Positions 49,444-60,951 of a DNA stretch of 64,000 nucleotides are shown in pieces. Every line of letters starts with the position of its first letter. Within the stretch, counting starts at the first letter, position 1. The stretch spans positions 15,226,954 through 15,290,953 of the forward strand of contig NC_060899.1 in assembly GCF_014805685.1 (NCBI RefSeq). The letters run 5' to 3'. The position numbers and the translations under genes were made by a program. The notes under the pieces were generated by a model, which saw only the letters and a program-made list of their open reading frames with translations, did no database searches and was not told where the DNA came from. This DNA is from Silurus meridionalis (lineage: Eukaryota > Chordata > Actinopteri > Siluriformes > Siluridae).

Positions 49444-50408
49444 CTGCAGGGGGCGACATTCACATTTTATTGTTTTTTTATTTTGAGTTGAACTTTGTTC
49501 AGAATTTGTCAAAATAGCCACCTTGATATTTTTTTTTCTAATAAAATGAGCCAATCGGTACATGAAATGTCTTAAACTTGCTTAAGTAACCCAATGTAAA
49601 TCCAATCCTGAAGTAATCCAATGTTCTCCTTCAAACACCACTATAAGCCCCGCCTCCTTTAACATGTTAACATAAATTAATGGCTACTTGGAGCAAAATC
49701 ACTGCACAGTTAAGCTAGCTGTACTACCAGTGTCACGATTTAAGTGTCATAAGTAAATCTGCTGATGTTGCATCAGACTGGAGCATTGCTGTATAACCAA
49801 TCACACACTTGCAGTGTCCAATCAATCAAAGCGCTTAGATTCGTCACTGCGGAAAATGCTGGAGCTGTTCGATGTCTGAAATCTGAATCAGCATTTGTGA
49901 TTTCTCTTGTTATCCTAAAATACATTATACCAGGAGAAAAATTTTTTGCTGTTTTTTCACATTAGACTCAAGTCCTGAACTGTCGTATGTTTTTATTTGC
50001 TAATTTGTAAAATCAGTAAACAAATTCACAAATGGTTCTTAGCTTTTTTTTTTTATTGTATCTTTAGCCAGAATATGACTTTTTCTTCCTAGTTTATAAC
50101 TTAAGTAAAAAAGTACTTTTTTGAGGTAAAATACAAGTAAAATTTTATTGAAGTAACAATAGTTTTACTTAAGTAGAATATTTTATCACTCTTTCCACCT
50201 CTGCATACTGAAGCTAATTTATAAGTGCTAGCTTTGATGTAGCATCTTCTTAACCAGGTTAACACATTTGGACTATCATTTGGACATAATTAACAATATA
50301 TAAATATTTTTTTACTTTTCATAATCTTTTGGCTCTCTATTAATTTGCACCCATATAATTGACACCCAGCAATATAATAATACGCATGATGCATTAACTA
50401 TAATCTAT

Positions 50409-50680
50409 TTGGGTCACTTTTGTTCTCATGATATACAATCACCCAGGTCACATCTGCTATGTGGTGCTTCTGTAACAAACCCTTACCTCTGAGGGATAAG
50501 GAAGTACAATAGTCAGTAAGTCTACATCTATAAGATGCAAATTTGAAAGAAATTAATTTAATAAAGTTTATGGTGCTCATACAATAACTTTATAAAGTGA
50601 AGTCCCTCGAGACCAGGTTTCTGTCAGACACTATACACACAGCTGATGATGTACATTGACTATCACATTACTACAAGGTA
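50409..50680 (-). repeat. Three-copy cassette, copy 1
   Basis: This segment of about 270 bases recurs at 50686-50940 and 52005-52310. Each copy contains an exon-like 41-base core on the minus strand (50487-50527 here), framed by cttatag and gtaagg, followed by a shared palindrome-free stretch (ccctcgagaccaggtttctg). Confidence 0.8.
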
Positions 50681-50685
50681 CAACA

Positions 50686-51125
50686 AATCTGCTATGTGGC
50701 GCTTCTGTAACAAACCCTTACCTCTGAGGGATAAGGAAGTACAATAGTCAGTAAGTCTACATCTATAAGATGCAAATTTAAGAGAAATTAATTTAATAAA
50801 GTTAATGGTGCTCATAAAATAACTTTATAAAGTGAAGTCCCTCGAGACCAGGTTTCTGTCAGACACTATACACACAGCTGCTTATGTACATTGACAACGT
50901 CCCCATATACCCAGTGTACTGCTAAACCATGTCTGTTCCATATACACTCAGATAAACACTAAACATGTACATCACTAAAGCCCTGATATACCATGTATTT
51001 GTCAAACACACGGACACACTAATACTCCTTTGGTAGAGGACTCTTACATGATGGTCTATGCATGTCCTTATTAGACACAGTGTTCTCATAAAACAGGTCT
51101 CAGCCATACACACTACATACACACA
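50686..51125 (-). repeat. Three-copy cassette, copy 2, with extended match
   Basis: Core at 50722-50762. Beyond the core it shares a further 200 bases with copy 3 (acaacgtccccatataccca, gtgtactgctaaaccatgtc, and later caggtctcagccatacacac). Copies 2 and 3 are therefore closer to each other than to copy 1. Confidence 0.75.
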
Positions 51126-51347
51126 GACTAACTCAATCCTAACCCCAGCACCTAAAACTGCACACAAAATCTCAGTCATTTTGATCTCAAGACATGGTTC
51201 ACAGATAGTGTTCACCCATCCAGTCAATCTCTCCCAGTGACTAAGAGAGACAATACGTACTGATAAAAACATACTAAAACAATGCAAAGTACCTGCAACA
51301 TTTTGGGAATAAATAATCAGAATATGATTTTTATAAATTACCTTTTC

Positions 51348-51410
51348 TCACTCTTCTCCTGGATCAGCAGCCTCCAACTCATCTACTGCAGTAACCTCTA
51401 ATGTTTTCAG
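51348..51410 (-). CDS. Unrecognised small gene, putative exon 4 (C-terminus)
   Basis: On the minus strand an acceptor-like aatgtag precedes 51410, and 20 codons run to TGA at 51350-51348. The piece reads LKTLEVTAVDELEAADPGEE, an acidic tail. It enters in phase 0, which matches the phase in which putative exon 3 ends. A donor-like gtaatt follows ten bases after the stop. I know no protein family for it; the evidence is phase agreement and non-random composition only. Confidence 0.4.
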   Translation of the reverse strand: MKTLEVTAVDELEAADPGEE

Positions 51411-52004
51411 CTACATTCTAAAAACAGAAACAAGAAATCTTTCTCACATTTGTTATAAACATTAAGTAGCCCTAGAATGTATTTGATACTTAAGTCACAT
51501 TTTAATGCAATTAATTTTACTGCATTAGCAACCATATCAAACCAAGACATTAATTTCAAAAGATACATAAAACTAAGTTTTACACAAAACATTTAATTTA
51601 AAACAGATTGGTATGTTTAGAAATATTTAAAAAAAGCATTTGGATCACCAGCAATTGTATTATTAACAATCGCAAACAAGGTCTTAGTATTTAGTCCGAC
51701 ATACTAGGTTTTGCAGAACTGCTAGTTCTACAAATGACTATGCATAAAACTGTTTCTGTGAAAATTCCAGTAGTTTCCACCAAGATTGAATCAACAAATA
51801 TTCCTTTTATTTTTATTAGAGCAACAACAATCTGCCACTTCCTTTACTATTGCATTTTACAGATACTCTATAAGGTCTATGTCAGGCTTTTGGGGTGATT
51901 TTAAGTGCACTGTATATACAGTACATTAGCAAAGCACACTGTATATATGGTATATTATTTACACCCAGCAAGAACATTGCTGCCTTAACTATACTATAAT
52001 ATTT

Positions 52005-52310
52005 GGGTCACTTTTGTTCTCATGATATACAATCACCCAGGTCACATCTGCTATTTGGTGCTTCTGTAACAAACCCTTACCTCTGAGGGATAAGGAAGTA
52101 CAATAGTCAGTAAGTCTACATCTATAAGATGCAAATTTAAGAGAAATTAATTTAATAAAGTTAATGGTGCTCATACAATAACTTTATAAAGTGAAGTCCC
52201 TCGAGACCAGGTTTCTGTCAGACACTATACACACAGCTGCTTATGTACATTGACTATCACATTACAACAACGTCCCCATATACCCAGTGTACTGCTAAAC
52301 CATGTCTGTT
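52005..52310 (-). repeat. Three-copy cassette, copy 3
   Basis: The core at 52081-52121 lies between putative exons 3 and 4 of the unrecognised gene. If spliced in, its ATGTAG would add Met and then stop. The cassette is the same as those at 50409 and 50686. Confidence 0.75.
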
Positions 52311-52462
52311 ACATACACACGCCAATAAACACAAAACACATGTAAATCACTAAAGCCCTGATATACAATGAAACAGGTCTCAGGCATACACACTACATAC
52401 AGATTTATAAGATATAATAAGAGCTCAATATAATTTCACAACTGTAAAAAAATATATATTAC

Positions 52463-52557
52463 CTGTTTACTGTGTTCGATGATTGCCAGAGTGTCTGCTG
52501 TTGCGAGGTTAAAGAGGTCTCCCTCATCAAAAGGGACTGAACTGAATACTCCACACC
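52463..52557 (-). CDS. Unrecognised small gene, putative exon 3
   Basis: The acceptor ttattcag ends at 52558 and the donor gtaata starts at 52462. The exon is 95 bp: two bases complete a Gly codon, then 31 codons follow, ending in phase 0. It reads CGVFSSVPFDEGDLFNLATA, then DTLAIIEHSKQ. The composition (Asp/Glu, Phe/Leu pattern, no stops) looks coding, and the other two frames have stops. I do not recognise the product. Confidence 0.5.
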
Positions 52558-52688
52558 CTGAATAAGAAAAAATGAAATATTAATCCAGTCGTGAACTTCA
52601 CACCAGTTTTATCCTAATGCCCTGTCTGTTAATGAAAGCAGTCTAGGTCAAAAGGAACATAGGATGGCATGTGTGAATGGACCCTTAC

Positions 52689-52773
52689 CTTTATCTGAAT
52701 TTATATATTTCCAGGTTTGTCTTTCCCAGCAGATGTGTAATACTCCGTCTCCTGCTTTGGATGTTCTTTTCTT
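52689..52773 (-). CDS. Unrecognised small gene, putative exon 2
   Basis: The acceptor gaagcgcag ends at 52774 and the donor gtaagg starts at 52688. The exon is 85 bp: 28 codons in phase 0 plus one base that fits exon 3. It reads KKRTSKAGDGVLHICWERQT, then WKYINSDK. The donor is a strong consensus. Another ATG (MAEMKRRR, upstream in a different frame) runs into a stop after 30 codons and is less likely. The basic start and the two Trp residues are the only notable features. Confidence 0.5.
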
Positions 52774-53113
52774 CTGCGCTTCATCTCAGCCATGTTAAAA
52801 TGATGCTGTTCTTCCCCACAGAAATGAGTGTTTATTTAAACTAAAACCTTAAATTGTTAATATAAGTGGTGTTTATGTAAAACATGTCCAGTGATAGAGC
52901 ATGGGACAATGCTGAGGAGAGCTGGGATTTAAACTCTCCATCACACTGACACTCAAAGATATCAGACTTCTGATGTGTTCATTCTGCTTTACTTCTGACT
53001 ACAGTATTACTGAGTTATGAGTGAAGAGTATCAGGGGTTATTTACACCCTCACAGTGATACAGCAGTGTTTACACACTGTACCATCATCTCTATCTCACA
53101 CTCAGACCCTCAC

Positions 53114-53134
53114 CACCGCTCCAAACTCAGCCAT
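53114..53134 (-). CDS. Unrecognised small gene, putative first coding exon
   Basis: ATG at 53134 begins MAEFGAV, followed by a donor-like gtgagg; the phase (0) fits exon 2. It lies just downstream (on the minus strand) of a CpG-rich patch containing CCGGAAGT-type ETS sites, as in many housekeeping promoters. With exons 2-4 the product would be 87 residues. Seven codons are too few to be judged alone, and the start is a model. Confidence 0.35.
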
Positions 53135-53560
53135 GTAACTCCCGCGCCGCACGCACTCAGCTGTTTCCGGTCGCACGCGCTAACCGGAAGTGATGTTCTA
53201 GTGACATTAAATAGCATACAGCCTTATAATAAACAAAATAATAACAATTAAAAGCAGTTCTGAGTAGTTTATAAGCAGTCCGGGTGCTGTGTGTACAACA
53301 GCTCACCTTACAACACTGCACGCGCTAACCGGAAGTGATGTTCTAGCGACATTAAATAGCATACAGCCTTATAATAAATAAAATAATTAAAAGCAGTTCT
53401 CAGTAGTTTATAAGCAGTCCGGGTGCTGTATGCCCAGCAGCTCACCTTACAACACTGCACGCGCTCTGTGGCCGGAGCGAACGCGTTTAAAGAGCCGCGA
53501 GGATGCGCGCGCGGCTATCAGCTAGCGGCTAGCGGCTATCAGCACTGACTATTATTAGCT
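53135..53560 (-). promoter_or_regulatory. CpG-rich promoter-like patch with a duplicated unit
   Basis: The region is the only clear CpG-rich stretch in the window (for example gatgcgcgcgcggctatcag). It has a unit of about 140-146 bases, starting gcacgcgctaaccggaagtg, present twice (53173 and 53319), with a third partial start at 53458. On the minus strand each repeat junction carries tgttgtaag followed by gtgagctg, a donor that could end a noncoding first exon. CCAAT-type words (agccaatcac, agccaatcag) lie at 53978-54022. Bidirectional use is possible. Confidence 0.5.
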
Positions 53561-54300
53561 AGCATCCATGCTAACATACAGACATTTCCCCTTCATTTTA
53601 ATTCGGCCAAACGCACTAAACCCAAATTTATACAGTGCGCATTCGGTACAAGATTTATCAGTAATTAGTTATTCAACTCAGGTTTTAAAACTAACCATTG
53701 ATAATGTTGCTAACTAGCCAGCTTTAATTTATGCATTCTTAAGGCTAAATTCACCCCAATCTCCAGATTCCAATGAAATATTTCTTACAACATTAATTTA
53801 CAACAAGGAACCGAGCTCTTGGAATATATCAATAGTCTACTCATTAAGTTTATGAACTTTATAATCATACCTGGCTTTTAAAGGGCTGGATAATGGCTGT
53901 TCAATGTGTTGGCAAACCGAGTCTAATGAAACTCCGCCCTTAAAAGGAACACGTAGGATAATTGACGTAGGTCTCAGCCAATCACAGAACGAAAAATGGC
54001 AATCAGCGCTAGCCAATCAGAAGGCTCAAATTTTCACACATGTGTGAACGGATTGCAGTACCGGCTCCGGGCTACAGGGGCGCACTACGAAATTCCAAAG
54101 TTACACTGTGTTAAGTCAGTTTCGGGTGTTTGTGGTATAAATGGACATGGACTGAAATTTTGAATTTCAGCTCCTCTAGTATAGATATATATAGCCACAG
54201 TGCGGGAATTATGAGGACACCTGTCCTGTCCCCATAATCCCAAATGTCCCCATAATGTCGATGCGTAATCAGGTCAAATGTCCACATAAACCACAAAACC

Positions 54301-54344
<44 letters not shown>

Positions 54345-55104
54345 ATGTCCTCCTCAAAGCCTGAAACATGGCTTAAAGAGCTCACTCCTTCTATCCTACT
54401 GAACCTTGAGCGGTTTGAAGTACAGCTCAGGAACTGTATCTCCAAGAAAAGTGCTATAAAATAAAGCCACCCTGAGCTCTCCGAACGCCGGGACAAAAAG
54501 TAAACACACCAAACCTGGATGACGTTTAAAAAAAAAAAAACGCTGCTAAGAAACTTGAAACGACAGTCAGAACTAAACCTCCTCACTTTTTTTTCCTTTA
54601 GAAGAGACCGAACTCAAGCGAGAACAAGACGTTTTCTGAATTTCAAACCTCTCTGACTCTCTGATATCTCCAGAATAATTTACCCACTTCTTCTCACCTA
54701 TTTTTTTTCTCCTCGATAAGCCTTCATGGATGGTGACAGAATTTCCACACATTTATTCAAAGGTCACGCTGTTTTCCGAGCCTGCTATTGAAAGCAGCCT
54801 GGGTGAGGGCGTGAGCGAAAGGTCTGCTCTAAATATATCATCCGTGCCGCGTATTCGAAAAATGATTTAGCAGGATATTAAATTTGGAAAAAGGCGGCCC
54901 ACGGAATAACGATAACTGCCATGTGTGTGTGTGTGTGTGAGCGACAACTCTCGAAGGATGGCATTTTGCAGAATGACCATTTCTTCAGGAAGGAGGTATG
55001 ACCAAAAATCGTGATTCGTATCAAGACAGGAAATACAGATCGCTCCGAAATATTCAAAATATTCAACAAATGATGATGCGATAAAATGAGAGTGAAAATT
55101 ACGT

Positions 55105-55110
55105 TTTATT
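55105..55110 (-). promoter_or_regulatory. Possible polyadenylation signal, epm2a copy B
   Basis: The minus-strand AATAAA shortly after the laforin stop is identical in context to the one in copy A. Confidence 0.4.
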
Positions 55111-55132
55111 TTATTTTGACTTAAGTTCAAGT

Positions 55133-55434
55133 CTAACACTGCCCATCTTTCTGCATCTCCGAGCAGCAAACCGAGGACCGTAAACGTCCAAACTTCAGCT
55201 GGAAATCGTCCTGTGCTCGCACCAAAGCCTCCTCGTCGATGTACACCGCCGCCCTCCTGGCTGTAAGGTAGTACTGCACCTTCCTGAGGCTCCAGCCGAG
55301 GACGTACATGAGCAGGCCACACACGGCGGCTGTAGAGCGACCGACCCCTGCGTTACAGTGCACGTACACGCTGTGACCATTTTCTAACAGGCCGTAGAGC
55401 AGGTACACGGCCTGGGGCAGCATCCGCACGCGTC
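55133..55434 (-). CDS. epm2a: Laforin last exon, catalytic domain, copy B (proximal)
   Basis: The exon starts at 55434 after cccctgcag and ends with the stop at 55135-55133. It encodes the same 99 residues as copy A, including [16 protein letters not shown] (catalytic Cys and Arg) and [10 protein letters not shown]. It follows the exon at 58286-58530 by 2.85 kb in the correct order and phase (G plus GA gives Gly, reading DMSTEGRVRM as in known laforins). It is the copy most likely used in the normal transcript. Recessive loss of laforin causes Lafora disease in humans. The carbohydrate-binding domain would be encoded upstream, outside the window. Confidence 0.93.
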
Positions 55435-57284
55435 CTGCAGGGGGCGACATTCACATTTTATTGTTTTTTTATTTTGAGTTGAACTTTGTTCAGAATTTGT
55501 CAAAATAGCCACCTTGATATTTTTTTTTCTAATAAAATGAGCCAATCGGTACATGAAATGTCTTAAACTTGCTTAAGTAACCCAATGTAAATCCAATCCT
55601 GAAGTAATCCAATGTTCTCCTTCAAACACCACTATAAGCCCCGCCTCCTTTAACATGTTAACATAAATTAATGGCTACTTGGAGCAAAATCACTGCACAG
55701 TTAAGCTAGCTGTACTACCAGTGTCACGATTTAAGTGTCATAAGTAAATCTGCTGATGTTGCATCAGACTGGAGCATTGCTGTATAACCAATCACACACT
55801 TGCAGTGTCCAATCAATCAAAGCGCTTAGATTCGTCACTGCGGAAAATGCTGGAGCTGTTCGATGTCTGAAATCTGAATCAGCATTTGTGATTTCTCTTG
55901 TTATCCTAAAATACATTATACCAGGAGAAAAATTTTTTGCTGTTTTTTCACATTAGACTCAAGTCCTGAACTGTCGTATGTTTTTATTTGCTAATTTGTA
56001 AAATCAGTAAACAAATTCACAAATGGTTCTTAGCTTTTTTTTTTTTATTGTATCTTTAGCCAGAATATGACTTTTTTCTTCCTAGTTTATAACTTAAGTA
56101 AAAAAGTACTTTTTTGAGGTAAAATACAAGTAAAATTTTATTGAAGTAACAATAGTTTTACTTAAGTAGAATATTTTATCACTCTTTCCACCTCTGCATA
56201 CTGAAGCTAATTTATAAGTGCTAGCTTTGATGCTAGTTCCAAGTACACACTGGTGGATCTTGCAAATCAGAATTATTTCCCATTTGTCTTGGGCTGTTTA
56301 TATGAACCTAACTTGCATGCTACATATAGTGTATGCCTTCCTTATTTCTTAGCCACATTAGCATACAGGAAGCGATTTCCACTAATGGTCAGTTTTCACA
56401 CTCAGACTCTTTTGCATGCGCTTAGGCTTTTCAGTGTTCACTCCTGAGGAACATGATCCCCGAAGCAGTGATGGACTTTAATAAAAAAATAACACTGAAT
56501 TTACCATGTCACAAGAGAGTTAAATATAATAACTCCCGAGCAATATCCAGCTCTCTGTGGCGTAAACATCAAGCGGCGTAGTCGCTAATGCTTTTTTCAG
56601 CTGGACGGGGAAATAATCGAATTTTATGAAGCGATAACCTCAAATTAGTTCAGTAAAAGATATGTTTACCCCTGAGTGTGTTATGGGTGTGTTTATCTTT
56701 CATCAGCCCTGCTATACCAACACCTGCTAGCCTCCTACCACACACATATATATTTTTATATAAATTTTTTCCACACATGTGCAATATTCAGTTATCATTT
56801 CTGCACAGTGCCAGCCGTCCCTGATGAGAGCTGAGGAGTAAAATAAGGGGTCAAGCAGCGGTGAAGCAGCTGTGAGATCAGGTGGAGGGTGTTTTGGTCT
56901 TTAGAAATGCATTAGCAAGTCCACCAGGCAAAACAAATGTCCAGTGAGATACAAAAAGCCATGGGGTTTTTTTTGCCTGAATGACCAGGCTGACGTTATA
57001 CAATAGCATAGGGTGAGACAGTTCCCTAGTTCAGTGCCTGAATAGAAGATGAATATATGCTTATTGTACTCATCTCACAACGTTTCTAATGCAGTGCATC
57101 GTGTTTCCCAAAAACGCCAGCAAGCATTTGAGCGGAGGTCGAACGATGAAAGGTAAAAGATGTTATTGAAAGAGTCTTACATTTTCAATTCCTTCCAATT
57201 GTTTGAATCTTTCATTTTTTGTTTTATATGTACATTTTCTCTGCCCTGCATTGAATAACATTGTCCCCCTTCCTGCATATTACA

Positions 57285-57965
57285 ACATTTAGCCCTAATC
57301 CTAACATTGACCACAAACCCTAACATTAGCCCCTAATCCTAACATTAAAACCTAATCCTAACATTAGCCCCTAATCCCAACATTAAAACCTAATCCTAAC
57401 ATTAGCCCCTAATCCTAACATTAGCCCCTAATCCTAACATTAAGGCCTAATCCTAACATTAGCCCCTAATCCTAACATTGAGCCCTAATCCTAACATTAA
57501 CCACAAACCCTAAAATTAACCAAAATCTCTAACATTAGCCCCTAATCCTAATATTAACCACAAATCCTAACTTTAAACCCTAATCCTAACATTAGCTCCT
57601 GATCCGAACATTAAGACCTAATCCTAACATTAAACCCTAATCCTAGGATTACCTAATAATCCTAACCCCAAATCCTTAACCCTGACATTAACCACTGATC
57701 CTAACCCACAACCCTAACATTAACCCCTAATCCAAACATTAAATCCTAACACAAACCCGAACCCCTAACTGTAACCCTAAGATTAACCCCTAACCCCAAC
57801 GCTAATATTGATCCCAACCCTGAACCATAACCCCAAACCTAATATTGAGCCCAACCATAACCCTAAACCTAACATTAATCTCTAACCCCACCCTAATCCC
57901 AAAAATTAAACCCTAAATCTAACATGAACCCCTCCCCCTATCCGCAAACACTGAACCTAACCCAA
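57285..57965 (+). repeat. Telomere-like degenerate minisatellite
   Basis: About 680 bases of variants on cctaatcctaacattagccc contain many CCCTAA and CCTAAC hexamers, the vertebrate telomere repeat on this strand. The left half is regular (units of about 18-19 bases); the right half is decayed (aaccctaaccccaac). It lies in the last-but-one intron of epm2a or just beside its exon. The DNA from 56.25 to 57.28 kb shows nothing else. Confidence 0.85.
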
Positions 57966-58285
57966 ACCCTACCCCTTAAAACTAAGTCTAAGATCTATAA
58001 GATGGGCTCTATCCCCAATCACTAAACCCAATGCCAACTCTGAAATCTAACCCCAACCCAAAAACCTGATCTTATGGTCAGTGCCCTGTGAGCAATGCAT
58101 TTAAAGTGTAGCTTTTTTTTTTTTTTTTCAAAAGTCTGCAAAAAAGATGTTTTCATTATCACAAAACACTCTGAAAGCTCTAAAAGCCTGAGCACAAAAT
58201 CTTCTCACAGCAGGCAAGTGATTTTTCCAACATAGTATTATTATAAAAGCATAAAAAGATTGAATATCTCTGATAATATACAAAC

Positions 58286-58530
58286 CCTCTGTGCTCATGT
58301 CTGGCGTTGGGATCCATACGTAAGCCAGACCGCAGTCTCTGTACAGACACATCATGGTTTCTGGGCTCATGTGCTCGTCGGGGTCACGCCGGCAGGCGTG
58401 CGAGTTGTTTACGACGTCCCACTCGGTCTGGAAGTTCATCACGGCCGTGACACCCAGCTCATGTTTCAGCTTCAGGGTGACATGCTCGACTCGCCGAGGG
58501 CAACTGCCCAGCCAAATCCGTGGCAGGATG
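58286..58530 (-). CDS. epm2a: Laforin penultimate exon (start of phosphatase domain)
   Basis: On the minus strand the acceptor cgtatag precedes 58530 and the donor gtttgt starts at 58285. The exon is 245 bp: one base completes a codon, 81 codons follow, and one G is left. It reads [40 protein letters not shown], then [20 protein letters not shown] and Glu. This is the start of the dual-specificity phosphatase domain and contains the PTPDMSTEG loop with the general-acid Asp. The match to vertebrate laforin is close throughout. The region between it and the window's end (58.6-64 kb) holds no earlier laforin exon that I could find, so exons 1 and 2 lie outside. Confidence 0.95.
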
Positions 58531-60918
58531 CTATACGAGGAGGTTCACATACACGACATATTTCACATTGACAGATTTTTTAGTATGATAACATAACATA
58601 TTAAAAACCAAATGTTTGGTTTGAATGATTTTTTAGAGTCTAATGGCGCTTGTGGTCAGATGTTTTTTAGTTTCCCACAAGCAACTTTTAGCACCTGCAT
58701 GCATTTAGATCTCCTTTAAGCCATTATGAACTACAAAGCAACAAACCTACTTCATCTCGCTCTGTTTAGAGATAATCCCTAATGTTTCCTGCATAATGTG
58801 TTGTTTTTCTTGCTAAACGAGCTAATTAGGGGCTCCGTTCTCAGTCAATGTAGGTGTAGTAAATAAGGGAGAACATTAAATGTGAGGGTGATGGGTGATG
58901 AGAAGACCACTGTATTGTGCTGCAAGGAAAATAGATTGAAATTTTGGCTCGCTTTGAATCGGAAAGATCACTCTTTAACCCTGCGAGTTGGCAAATATCA
59001 GATTGAATATCAGATCCTTGGTTAACTTGCTTACTGCAAAGTTTAAAAAATTGTTAAAAACGGCCTAGCTTACGTCAACCGCTAACCAAAGTCTATTTCA
59101 AGTCACATGACCACTTCCTTCTGGAAAAAAAGACTACTTCTTCTTTTTCTTTATTGAAGAAATACATTTTTCAATCCAATGGACATTTGCTCTTCTGAAA
59201 TGACCCCGCCCATATTCATGATATATGGATTAGCAACTTTAATATTTGCTGATTAGCATCGGTGCATCGGCATAAAAGTTAACTATGTGATGCATCGATT
59301 TAAAAAAGTGCGCATTGGATACGAGTTGGCGTTTGTATCCCGATGCATCGTTTGTAACATATTTTATTAACAGGTTTGTGAAAGGGTCATGTTTTAGAAG
59401 TCAGAAGGAACTTAAATTGATGATCTGTCTGAACCAAAGAAATGCATGTAAACTTTATATTATACTGCACCATATTGAAATGCAGAGCATCGTATTTTAT
59501 TCATTGCATCGTTTTGCATTGAATCGCACGTTGGATCAAATCGCAATAGGAGTGAACGGCATCACATCAGTAGAGGCGTCGTATCATATCAATGATTTTA
59601 GACCCTTTAAACCTCAACACACCACCTGAGGTAATATCCTTCATTCGTCTAGTACAATTCCAGAGAATCTATTAAGCTAGTTTTCTCACCTGTAGGAAGG
59701 TTTTAGGAAACATAACTTGCTCTTGGGAATATTTTTAGAGGATGTTTTTCTATGCTGGCAAATTCGAGAGCTTTTCCCCAGGGGCGGATGATTGCAGCAG
59801 CTTGGACCAGCCTTACAGTAACAGTCACTTTTTCATTTTGTTTCGGCAGGAAACGAGCACCAGCCGAGCTTCTAACGCTCAGAAGGATGACAGGGTGGGG
59901 AGAAGTGTTTGACCCGGGATGAGGCGGATATTTAAACAGGAGTGAGAAATGGGCCCTTGAGGAGGAGAAACTGAGGATAAGAAGGACGCTGGTTAGAATA
60001 CGGAGGTATTTTTAGAGCCCATGTGACCGTCAGACCCTGGCTTCTTCCCCTCCCTCTATCATACCATTTATCTATTTGTCATCCTTGCCCAGACACAGAA
60101 GGAAAAAAAGAGAGAGCGAGAGAGCGAGGAAATGAGAGGGGTGTTGATTTCACTTTTCGAAGAGAAGAAAAAAAAAATACAGCCTTGCTCCATCTTTCTT
60201 CCTCACACGCCCTTCTTCTTCTTCCAGCACGATCACTTTAACCTTTTCCTCCTCCTTTCTAATGAGGTGTTCGAATCTCTGAGCTCGAGCGCCGCGTCTT
60301 CAGCCTGGCGATGAGACAAGAGCACTCCTGGGAGTAATCCTGTACCGCTTATACACAAAAGATGATACAAATTGTGCAGCAGTGTTCTCTACAATATAAA
60401 CAGGGACTGTTTGCAAAACGCAATTTTCCAACAGGTGGATTAATTAGAGATATTATTAAGTAGACGGTGCGCTGTCTGGTGGCCATTTTGTAGCCATGTC
60501 CTCCTTTACCGTGGAATGAATATCAACTGATGGAATATTTTATTGAACTTCACGGCACGTCGGTGACCGAGACGCGTGCGCAATCGCTCTTTATTAAGGG
60601 CGCCATTACTTTTCTCCCATTTCAACCACGTTTGGATCTCTCAAGTCATTAATATAAAACGGATGAGTCTGAACAAATGGTCATTATAACACTGTGGTGT
60701 GTAAATACTCTAAAAACACACAGCTGATATTAACATTATTGAGTCTTCATATGCTAGTAAGCATCTTAGTTTTATAAGACTGCAATAATAAACACTTCAT
60801 AACTCCTTAAATACATAACGGTTTGCTTGAGTTACAGTACAAGTTCAGGCTGATATCAGGTGCATGAACAGCAATCTATACAGCTAATGACATAGCCGCT
60901 GCAGGCTACAACTCTGAG

Positions 60919-60920
<2 letters not shown>

Positions 60921-60948
<28 letters not shown>
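60921..60948 (+). repeat. CA microsatellite
   Basis: A short CA run. Otherwise 58.6-62.3 kb is AT-rich epm2a intron with no recognisable gene. Confidence 0.9.

Positions 60949-60951
<3 letters not shown>

Larger units (their letters stand above)
48277..50239 (-). repeat. Duplicated segment, copy A (contains epm2a last exon)
   Basis: This segment of about 1.95 kb is nearly identical to 54302-56232. The match starts inside a CA microsatellite and stops abruptly at gctttgatg, after which copy A continues tagcatctt and copy B ctagttcc. The differences I can see are a longer CA run in A, a few 1-2 base indels (for example near 48490, 48948 and 49003) and one synonymous base inside the exon (49234 g against 55225 a). 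Confidence 0.95.
54302..56232 (-). repeat. Duplicated segment, copy B (contains epm2a last exon)
   Basis: Partner of 48277-50239, offset by about 5.99 kb in the same orientation. The CA run at its left edge (54302-54342) is shorter than in copy A. The near identity includes intron sequence, the exon and the 3' flank. Confidence 0.95.
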
